Assembly: GCA_963921935.1 (NCBI GenBank)
Contig: OY998175.1
Location: 263,617,709-263,681,708, forward strand
DNA: 64,000 bases
DNA from: Galeruca laticollis
Taxonomy: Eukaryota > Arthropoda > Insecta > Coleoptera > Chrysomelidae
Direction of reading: 5' to 3'
Both the position numbers and the translations under genes were made by a program. Positions 55,113 to 64,000 of this stretch are shown here, one piece after another. How positions within the stretch are numbered: the stretch's first letter is position 1; the number at the start of each line of letters is the position of its first letter. Below the pieces are notes generated by a model, which saw only the letters and a list, made by a program, of their open reading frames with translations, did no database searches and was not told where the DNA came from.

Positions 55113-56158
55113 AAAACTCAACATAAAAATATTTCACACAATTTACCCCAAAAAAATATCTCTCTTCACCATACGTTTCGGGACTTTCAGAAAAAATTGG
55201 AAGCATTTTCAAAGATCACAACATAACAGTGTCTCACAAGGGACATAATCTTTTAAAATCAAATTTTAGTAAACTAAAATCAAAAATTCCCAGAGAAAAA
55301 AAAGCAATGTCATCTATGAGATCCCTTGCAAAGACTGTAAAGGTGTATATATTGGACAGACAAGTCAATATCTTAAAAACCGCCTAAATGGCCACAAGTA
55401 TGATAAAAAAACAGAACAGCCCTGACAAATCATAGTTCTGAACACAAACATACATTTGACTATGACAGCACAAAAATATTGAGAATTGAAAGCCACCAAA
55501 AAAAAGAGAAGTCTATGAAATGATAGAAATCCAAAAAAACCCATATTCTATCAATGCTAAATCTGACACAAATAATTTATCAAAAATTTATGTTAATTTA
55601 ATCAAATAGACGTCTTTTCCGGTGCATTGTCTATAAATGAAATGACATCCTGTAATATTTCTAAATCCTTATACCATAATAACATCAGTAAAAAATTTTT
55701 TCAAAGACAAAAATTGATGTGTATTAAAAACCTTGTTCCATCACAAATACTGAATACAATACAAAAAAAGAACTAGTTCTATTTACTAACAATAAAAATT
55801 TTTGTTCCTTTTAAGAAGTAATTACTGTCATAATATAATGTAGTTTACTGGCAGTTGTATGTGGGTTTTATATTGATACTAAATGTTTTTAATAAAAATG
55901 ATTGTTTTCGTGTATTTTAACATATTTTGACATGCGCTCGCCAAGCTCTTGTTTTATGGTAAGTTATTTTTAGGATCGACATATGTAATGTATAAATTGT
56001 TAATTTTTTGTCATCTATTTGTAGAATTATGTTCTGATGAAGGACACGATATGTCCGAAACGTTAACAAAAACAAAAATGCTAATTAAATCCAAAAAAAC
56101 GATTTGATTTGTTTAACTAGGAACCTACAATCCCAAGAAATTTTTTTTCCAAAAATAT
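55113..56158 (+). pseudogene. PLE-G: 3' part of a Penelope element, inverted copy of PLE-F
   Basis: Inverted repeat of 53280-54323, starting at aactcaacataaaaat. It contains only the C-terminal nuclease (VIYEIPCKDCKGVYIGQ, YLKNRLNGHKYDKK, about 55310-55420), the following EMIEIQKNPYSINAKSD and the 3' region with a hammerhead. It is joined head-to-head to the 5'-truncated PLE-F and ends at a (TA)n tract. A frameshift precedes the nuclease. Confidence 0.85.
56030..56068 (+). ncRNA. Hammerhead ribozyme motif in PLE-G
   Basis: Stem I TGTT (56030-56033) pairs with AACA (56065-56068). The core CTGATGA is at 56034-56040, stem II ggaca/tgtcc at 56042-56046 and 56052-56056, GAAA at 56057-56060, ACGT overlaps, and cleavage-site T is at 56064. 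It is identical in every core position to the PLE-F motif. Confidence 0.75.
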
Positions 56159-56181
56159 ATATATATATATATATATATATC
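56155..56181. repeat. (TA)n microsatellite
   Basis: TA tract directly at the PLE-G 3' end, mirroring 53195-53231 at the PLE-F 3' end. Confidence 0.95.
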
Positions 56182-57010
56182 GCGATAGCGGTAGAAGTGG
56201 CTTTCCTTTAGATTTGTAGCGCTGTGGCATCCTCCGATATACACAATATGTATATAGAACAGCCCCAAGGCATAGAGATCACGCACAGAGTGGCTTCCTA
56301 TTATTTGGCAACACTGGGACCTTGATCGATTATTAGTAGGTAGATTTGAATTTCTTTAAGAATCGGTGTGTCCTGTATATTGTATATAGATCGCGATCAA
56401 AGTGACTTCCAGTAATTTTGAATATGTATTTATTTTTTTTTTGAGAGAGGAGAATGAAACATATTTTTTAGTAATTGGGTTGTTGACGGTTGGTACAAAT
56501 CTAGCTATATTTTACACATAAAAGATAGTTTTTAGAAACCTAAAGTAACATTCTAAAAAACTTATTCGTTTTAAATTAAACTTATTTCTCATAACCCAGT
56601 TATGAATATGAACTATTTTTCTTGATAATTTGTTGGAATAACGATAATATTTTACGATTTTTATCACAATGGAGACGGGATCCGTCAAAAGATATAGCTG
56701 TAACTTACCGAAGATTGATTCTATAATGGTGCGTACATTGACATACTTTATTACAAATGAGAGAGACACATTACTCATTTTATATATTCTTTGATAATAT
56801 TAAGAGCTACTTAACATCTATATCAACGAAATAAAACTTGAAATCAGCTCCTTACACAAACTATTAATGAATAATTGACTTTTCATTTTCACTAGACCCA
56901 ATAATATCTAAACCGATTTTCAATTTATATTTGTAGTTTATCAGAGATTATAACTTACATTAAAGACTATCCATCTCAAATGTATTACGTAGGCAAATAG
57001 CAGTATATAA
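56182..57010. other. No gene recognised
   Basis: Begins cgcgatagcgg and carries repeated gatcgcgatcaaagtgactt-like words that also occur around 61070-61230, so a dispersed repeat is likely. A minus frame at 56512-56778 has no recognisable domain. Confidence 0.4.
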
Positions 57011-57300
57011 AAAGCAAAATACGTACTACACCATATATTATTACAAGTTACAGGGGCAACTAGTTTCGGCACACTGAGCTATCATCAGGGCTAAAATGTA
57101 TATATCATTCACATGAAAAGTATTATAAAAGGAAAGTTGTCACATGCCCGTGGCATCCAGCAGAATCCAAGATGTGTCAGTCAGTCAGTCAAAATATATT
57201 GTAGGAAAATTTTATTAAAATCACGAAAATTCACATAATTATGCAAATGTCAAACAAAATTAAAATTAGGTAACGTTAAGAGAAGCAATTAAAATTAAAT
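57011..57300 (-). other. Possible PLE terminal remnant with hammerhead-like core
   Basis: The minus strand carries CTGATGA (plus 57082-57088), a short GC/GC stem region and GAAACTAGT (GAAA at plus 57064-57067) with self-complementary actagt. Stem I pairing is weak. Flanking sequence (cacatgcccgtggcatccag) has the look of PLE terminal DNA, but no RT is attached. Confidence 0.35.
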
Positions 57301-60300
57301 TAATGTATAAATAAAAGAAAAAGAAGGAAAATATGGACTTCGTCCTACGGCAGAAACCGTCTGAATCAAGAAGTCCAGTAATTGAATAGTCGTATTAGGA
57401 AAATGAGCAATAGGGAGGACCAAATGCGGACTAACGAAAAACAACTTTTGCGTTCTGTTACTCCAAATGATAGTAATTATATACTCAGAATCCATATTTT
57501 AATACTCATAATTCACACGATTTGTATATTCATGGTTGTAGGAAAAATAGTGTGCATAACTCGTTAGTAATTGTGTTTTCTGCACTCGTCCGGAATATGT
57601 TACTTCCCACACTTCTTATACAATGCTATTCAAATTCGAGTCTATGCATTGGGATCATGGTAACGGTAAGAGATATAGGGATAGTTGAATGGGGGCAAAG
57701 TTGTGTATTACAGAGGTCATTTAAATGATTCAAGACAATCTAGCTTCTTTAGTTCTGGAGTTATACCGGAAAAATTGAAAATTTTGAAATTCTTCTTTTG
57801 CCTAAATTTTTTTATTTTGCGAGGATTTTCCAAAACTTTGTATATTGAATTATGACCAGAACAATTTTAACATCTTTCAATATTCCATAACAGCTGTAAT
57901 TAAAAAATATCAGTGAGTAAGAAGTGGATCCATGCCATACAACAAGATCTTGTTTAATTATTGTAGACTTCAAATTTTACCGGTAATAGTTCAATATTTC
58001 AAAAACAGTCTGTAGTTCAGATGTAAATACTACGCCGATATGAAACATGAGTCTTGGCATTTGAATCAACGCAATAAAAAATACAGATTCGTATTTGAAA
58101 ATGAAAACTTGAAGGTGACACAATTTTAACGATACTTTGTATGTAATTTTTTTTCACATAGAGCATGCTGCAAAATTTTTTAGTTCCAATACAAAAGCTT
58201 TCCAATCTGTAACCTACAGAATAATCCACGTTATACATCCAAAGAAATTATTTTTTACTTTTTAGCGCATTTGAATAAATGTTTTTCATTAGAAAGTTTT
58301 TTTATGATTTTTTTTATGCTTTTAGTCGTCTCGTTAGTCTATACATTTCTGATACAGCTTCATTATTATAAGGTAATTTTTCCGTGAGTTCTGAGCTATT
58401 ATGATCAACTGGTTTGCCATCGTGGAGCCACGGATAAATTCGTAACCTCAACCCACAATTGGACAATAATCACAAATCTCGTCCGCCATTTTGGAGCCGC
58501 CATGTTTAATTCATGAATTTTGACATAAGATTAATATTTCAGGTATTCAAACATCTGACTATAATTTAGGGATCGAATGGAAATTCAATGAAGTTTTTTT
58601 TTTCAAATAGAATAACCTTAATATTTTTTAATATTTTGAGTCTTGAAAACTTGAAACATATATCATACTTCATACTCGATCTTCAGCTATGACGGTTCCA
58701 AGACATGTCAAATGAGTCGCCCATTTTATCAGTTTGAAATAAAATAAACTATTATACCAGAAATCCTAAATATATTGCACTGTAATTTCGGCGGCCTTGT
58801 ATGTTCCAGTACTAACAGGATTCCTTCCGATTCTAATGCTGTGAAATTTGATATTCAGACGCTAATTTTGAAAATAACTTAAGTCACATATTCAGAAACT
58901 TTCAAATTAATCAAAATCTTAACATTGGAAATGTCATCATGAAACCTCTGAAAATCGGAACTTTAGACCCAGAACACTCTGGAAGATATTGAATATGGGG
59001 TTTAATAGTTGGCTTTCACTTGAAATAAATATATGACGTCTTCAACACCTGACTATAAGATTTAACACCACCTCTTGTAGAATCGGGAGGAATTTTATTG
59101 TTCTTATCATACCTACATACGTATGAAATGACATTGAAAAATAATATCGGACTTCTCGCACACACTTTCACTTTTTGTTAGAAAGGATAAAATGTACGAC
59201 TCAAACATCGTCAAAGATAAGTCAAGGATATGATAAATGTGTAACATACTTTTTCTTAGAATCCAAATTTAAAAAACATTTAGGGAGCTCCTTTCGTAAT
59301 GACGAAGTTCGTTAAGTTTCCGATTGAACCGGAAATGAGAGTCAGAAGTTTAAATACCTGAAATGTTTATCCAATGTATCTATACAAATCAGTCAAACTT
59401 CAAACCGACCGCCCATTTCATAACAAAATAGCGGGTTGGCTAGTAATTTCGTTGGCAAACTATACATAAATAGAAAACATGTTTAATTGGCATATGTACT
59501 GTTTATTTTTTGTACGAACATTTGTATAAATTTCATAAATAATTTTTTTATGTCTATTCCATTAAAAAGCACAATAGAAAGAGCTTTCATGATGATACTG
59601 ATCTGAAAACTTGTACTCAGTCATGATGGATTCCTCACTACTTCATTATTTCTCTAGATTCCTTATTCTTTTGATATGATCTTCATTAGCGTTACACCTA
59701 AGTCTAGAAATTGAAGTGAATTCAAGGCTTTTTTTTAAATTTCGTGTTCACACTTTTCTTTTTAAAATTCGGTTTCAAATTTTTTCTTCAAAATTCAGAG
59801 CCTAACTTTTCACGGGTTTTGAATTATTCAAAAATATGAAAAAAAAACCTTCATCAAACTCACACGGCTCAATAGAGCATATAATTTCAATCGCCCTATT
59901 TTGATCTCTAGTTCACTCTGTAGGATTAATTGTATGTTGGTCTGGGCCAACCTGTATACAGACATCACACCAGTAGAACCATTAGCACATGTTTAAGTTT
60001 TGCATTTATCAGACTCCCTATATATTGGAACATAGCTTTCATTTTTGCTCTGCACTGTTAGGAACCGGTGGTGTAGTAATGAACAGACCAAACCGCTATG
60101 GTGTTGAGAAAAAAACTCTAGTGTATACATAGCTTTTATTGCCCTCTACAACTTCCATTTAAGACATTTTTTGCCTTAGATCAAATAAGGATGCAGTTAT
60201 CGTCCATACAGTTATCATTGATACACCCTGTATATGCCAGAGAGAGTTTCAACGTCTCCGAAATTTCTGTGAAATTCAATATTATAGGTCGACTACTAAC

Positions 60301-60592
60301 AATCTACCTAGTAACCTGTTTGCATTTGAGTTTTCGGAATTTTCACAAAAAAAACTACTTCTGCTACAGTGAAGTAGAAAAATATACCCATTCGAAAATT
60401 AACCTGAAAATAGTAGTAATTATACTGCATCTCGTGGTTTACGTTGGAAAATTCAAGTCATTTGCCCCTTATTTACGGAAATTCAGAATTCTTTAGTTTG
60501 TTTTATTCCCAGCATTATTCATTTTTATCGCTAGTAGTTTTTTATTTTGCCTCTAAATCAAAGTTAAGTGAATTGTAGAACGAAAATATAAT
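57301..60592. other. Long gene-poor stretch
   Basis: AT-rich DNA with no frame that I recognise. Weak internal echoes (ccgccattttgga-type and cgcccatttta words near 58490, 58715 and 59410; cacctgactataa near 58555 and 59045) suggest a decayed tandem or dispersed repeat. I cannot define units. Confidence 0.4.
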
Positions 60593-60891
60593 TTTTCTAT
60601 CAATAACGGTAGATATTCTGCAATAACTAGCATCCTCCGCACTGTCAACAATGGTATCAATATATTAAAACAGATGTAAATCATCACATTCAATGTTAAA
60701 CTCTTTCTATAACCAAAAGTGAGATCGGCAACGGGAACGGAAATATAAATATTTTTATCAATAACGGTAGATATTCTGCAATAACTAGCATCCTCCGCAC
60801 TATCAACAATGGTGTCAATAAATTAAAACAGATGTAAATCATCACATTTATTGATAAACGCTTTCTATAACCAAAAGTGAGATCGGCAACA
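60593..60891. repeat. Two-copy 158 bp tandem duplication
   Basis: The block tatcaataacggtagatatt to aaaagtgagatcggcaac occurs at about 60593-60732 and again at 60751-60890, with about a dozen differences. The copies are separated by gggaacggaaatataaat. Confidence 0.85.
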
Positions 60892-61248
60892 CTGCCAGGA
60901 TGCCACAATGCAAGAAAAATACATATACAGACGCCAAACTATACCGTTCTTCGATATGTATACTGACGGATGCCACTTTGTGCGTCGGATATATAATAAA
61001 TATATACGTGTGCTACTATAACGCCGCGTACGGAGAACCTGTGAACCTTGGTGTATAGGTTTATACAAAAAACGACCAAAGTGACGTCCTGCTGATTTCA
61101 TCAGCAATAGATTCTCAAGCATTCACTGAACCGTTTGCGATATTTTTGAGCTCGATGCACTGTTACGTCCGTATATCGGAAGTCATAGTGCCGCGGACGC
61201 CACAGCTACCGCGATTTTAACATGGGCGGATGCCACTCCACGCCGTGA

Positions 61249-61304
<56 letters not shown>

Positions 61305-61499
61305 TGTAACCTTGCGTGTATGTGCAAGTTTTTTTCTTGGTTAGTTTTGGTTAGTTAGAATATTACAAACTTTATTTCTTATCTCTATCGATTAAATGGT
61401 TTTGTTTATTTAACAAATTTTCAATTTTCTTCTTATTATTAGTTTTTATTCCATTGAAGATTTTTTCAAGTATTATATTCTCATCGATAAAAAATTCTT
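60892..61499. other. Spacer with (TA)n
   Basis: No gene. ggatgccac recurs at about 60899, 60970 and 61228, and a TA tract lies at about 61252-61305. PLE-D begins at 61500. Confidence 0.45.
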
Positions 61500-64000
61500 T
61501 CTAGTTAACTCCACAATATATTGAAGAAATGTTAAATATTCTAAAAAAATGCCAATTGTTCCGAGATTACCTAAATATCATCGTCAGAATGACAGATGCT
61601 ACATTTCATTCGATGCCTACCTGCAGTTAGATTATTCATGACTAGTCCAAGAAGTGACCTACCTTGTGATTGACTAAATATATGTTGATAGAAAAAAGAA
61701 GATATGATATTGCAAATAATAAAGCTTAGATATTATAAGTCCTATGGGGATATCCTGGAAATCATGTTTCCCAATTAAGGTCAGTATAACTGTGCAATGA
61801 TATAGAAAACTAGGAAAACTATATCTGCTGATCTTTACAATTATCAATTAAGAAGACAGTTCAAATGTGGAGAACTCCCTAGATTTATCTGTTCATTGAT
61901 GACTCCATATTGTGGGTTTCTTAACTGTCTTCTAATTTTCAATTCTTCAAGGAAATCCAGCTCTTGTTTATTATCACAAATATGTAGTACTTCTAGTTCT
62001 ATATTAGGTTTCAATGAATGATTGGTGTCAAGTATATGTCTGGCGTAGTGGGATTTATCTGGTTGTTTTCATCTGTATGCCCGTAAGTGTTCACTGTATC
62101 GTATTTCAAAATTCCTAACGGTCTGACCCAAATAGATAGCATTACATTCTGGACATTTGACTTTATATATACCAGATTTCTTTAATGGTAATATTTTTGT
62201 TTTTACATTTAACAATTTTATACTTATGTTACTTCCTGTCTTAGAAGAAATCGTTGTATTTGTTGCGATAGATATTATCTTTGAAGTATTATTAAAAATA
62301 TTTCCTGCATATGTAATGGTTTATAAATTTTTACTTCTTTAGTTTGTTTAGGGAATATTAGTTGTAATGCCACTTTTCCTCTTTTTCATTAATTCGTTTA
62401 TTTATCATATGTAATGGGTAACCGTTGGAAGTTGCTATTTGTTTAATTGTGTTAATCTCTCTATCAAAATTACATTTGTTCATAGGAACTGAAATCGCTC
62501 TATGTATCATTGAATTATATACCGCTAGTTTATGTGACATGGGATGACTGGGACTATATGGAGTAGACACATTATCAAGTACATTATTATTTCTTTGGAA
62601 TTTTAAATCAAGAGAATTGATTTAATTTTTTGGTGCAAATTATTAATGTGGTAGAAAAATATATTTATTTGCCATTCACTATCCATAAAACAGGCTAATA
62701 TGTCATCTACATATCTATACCAAAATAAAACATTTTTTTTAAATAATACTTTCAAACATTTTTCTTTCTAAACTGTCCATAAAATTATTTGCCAAAATAG
62801 GTGATATAGGGCTTCCCATTGGTAAACCTTCATTTTGAATAAATATGTTATTGTCAAAAGTGAAATAATTCTGATTTATACATACATCAAATAAATTAAG
62901 TATATCTGATATTATTCCTGGATTATTATTTTTATCATCTAGTAATTTTCTTACAAGTATTGGACATTCTTTAGGAGGAATTTCAGTGAACATATTAGTA
63001 ACGTCAAATGAAATAAGCTTAGCGTTATCTTGTAATTTGAATGTTTTTAATTTTTTGATTAGTTCTATTGAATTTCTAATCGAGCACTTAGATGTATATC
63101 CGTAACTATTAAATATATTGTTAAGCTCATTTGCCAATATATTATTAGGAGTTTTAACATAGGAAACTACAGGTCTAATTGGTTTTGTTATTTTATGTAA
63201 TTTAACGGTTCCATATAATTGTGGACAATGAGGATTCTTATTTATCATGGACCTCTTTCCGTAATCACTTGAGAGATAATTTGAATTATTAACAATATCC
63301 GTAACTATTAAATATATTGTTAAGCTTATTTGCCAATATAGTATTAGGAGTATTAACATAAGAAACTACAGGTCTAATTGGTTTCGTTATTGTATGTATT
63401 TCAACGGTTCCATATAATTGTGGACAATGAGGATTCTTATTTATCATGGACCTCTTTTCGTAATCACTTGAGAGATAATTTGAATTATTACCAATATCCC
63501 TTACATTATTAGAAAACTTGTTTGTTGGGTCTGATCTAAGAAATTTGAAATCGCTAGATTCTATAAAGTTATATATCTTTGAACTATAATAATTAATTGT
63601 CAACATGACAGTAGCGTTCCCCTTGTCAGATTTGGTAACTGCTAGGCTATTATCTTCTGCTTTCTTTTTTATTGAATTTAAAACTGTAATATCATTTTTT
63701 GTTCGACGTTTAACTTTTGAAGGTTCAATATTAAAGATTAAATTGGCAATTTTTAGTTTTTCATAAAGAAACTTATTTGAATTAGATTTTAAAGATACTT
63801 CTGACTCTGTACTTTAAACCTTTATTTAAAAATTCTATTTCACTATCTGTAAAAGTAGTATCTGAAAGGTTTTCAAATCGTGGTTCAAAGTGTGTGTATG
63901 TAAGTACTTACAGTTTTATGATGTTTAGAGTAAGTATTGAATTCTATGTTGTGTGTGTTCAAGTTTATGTTGTTTTGGTTCTCGTTTCTTGAATTTCTTG
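61500..64000 (-). pseudogene. PLE-D: Penelope element, 5' end outside window
   Basis: Same subfamily as PLE-A/B/C. The 3' untranslated region (61500-61850) is followed by the nuclease region (broken, about 61860-62230; EVLHI and CPECNAIYLGQ equivalents). Then 62570-62358 (MSHKLAVYNSMIHRAISVP), a damaged active box region near 62690-62730, and 63359-62739 (LYGTVKLHKITKPIRPVVSY, LISFDVTNMFTEIP, GLPMGSPISPILANNFMDS). 63606-63289 repeats part of this because of an internal tandem duplication. Upstream sequence continues past the right edge. Many shifts and stops. Confidence 0.85.
63101..63498. repeat. Internal 199 bp tandem duplication in PLE-D
   Basis: cgtaactattaaatatattg occurs at 63101 and again at 63300, each followed by about 199 bp that ends tttgaattattaacaatatc or taccaatatc. 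The junction shares aatatcc. It duplicates RT residues around PHCPQLYGTV and PIRPVVSYV, which is found in no other PLE copy here. Confidence 0.85.

Noticed and set aside
57382..57728. Short overlapping frames at 57382-57728 as host genes
   Set aside because: No recognisable domain, no splice or promoter support, and the length is expected by chance.
60191..61122. Frames of 70-101 codons around 60.2-61.1 kb
   Set aside because: They lie in and around tandemly repeated non-coding DNA and show no conserved motifs.
1..64000. tRNA, rRNA or host exon-intron genes
   Set aside because: I looked for clear conserved domains outside transposon families and for tRNA-like boxes and found none that I could support by eye.

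Overview
The window looks like AT-rich nuclear DNA from an insect or closely related arthropod. I infer this from the repeat families (piggyBac, pogo/Tigger, mariner, PIF/Harbinger, gypsy, BEL/Pao, jockey-type LINEs and GIY-YIG Penelope elements); a beetle would fit, but the sequence alone does not fix the species. I see no host protein-coding gene, tRNA, rRNA or CRISPR array. Nearly every recognisable coding stretch is a transposable-element (TE) gene, most of them broken by stops or frameshifts.

Layout. 1-743: 3' end of a piggyBac element with its GGG/TTAA terminus. 1100-3726: satellite-like array with (TA)n tracts. 3727-5265: pogo/Tigger pseudogene (minus) abutting the array. 5369-6602: 0.6 kb tandem duplication, each unit carrying the N-terminus of a tyrosine-recombinase (Crypton-like) gene. 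6974-13289: a 6.3 kb gypsy element (minus) with both LTRs, PBS and PPT, and an extra macrodomain plus CCCH-zinc-finger reading frame between integrase and the 3' LTR. 13357-13762: MITE. 15120-15412: another Crypton-like fragment. 15666-19092: PIF/Harbinger element with a 925 bp mariner nested in its Myb-like gene. 20440-20948: LINE 3' end. 22400-22619: near-perfect 220 bp hairpin. 22889-40640: at least three overlapping BEL/Pao remnants (minus), with LTR pieces and satellites.

From 34283 to 39815 one BEL gag gene is split by a 5.5 kb head-to-head pair of Penelope-like elements (PLE-A and PLE-B) flanked by a 13 bp direct repeat. 41020-43230: jockey-type LINE ORF1. 43268-45705: chimeric PLE cluster (PLE-C). 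45971-46941: third Crypton-like locus with palindromic flanks. 48430-49080: LINE reverse-transcriptase remnant. 49783-51130: degenerate transposase-like pseudogene of a family I cannot name. 51720-56158: a second PLE subfamily (E, F, G). F and G form another head-to-head pair, carry hammerhead-ribozyme motifs and are bounded by (TA)n. 57301-61499: mostly unexplained AT-rich DNA with one tandem duplication. 61500-64000: PLE-D, cut by the window edge.

Nesting gives a relative order: mariner is younger than Harbinger, the PLE A/B pair is younger than the BEL gag it interrupts, and an LTR insertion in the BEL protease is shared by two BEL copies. The observations I rate highest are the macrodomain-bearing gypsy, the PLE palindromes with target duplication, the hammerhead motifs, and the dispersed recombinase N-termini with tttacgcac palindromes.
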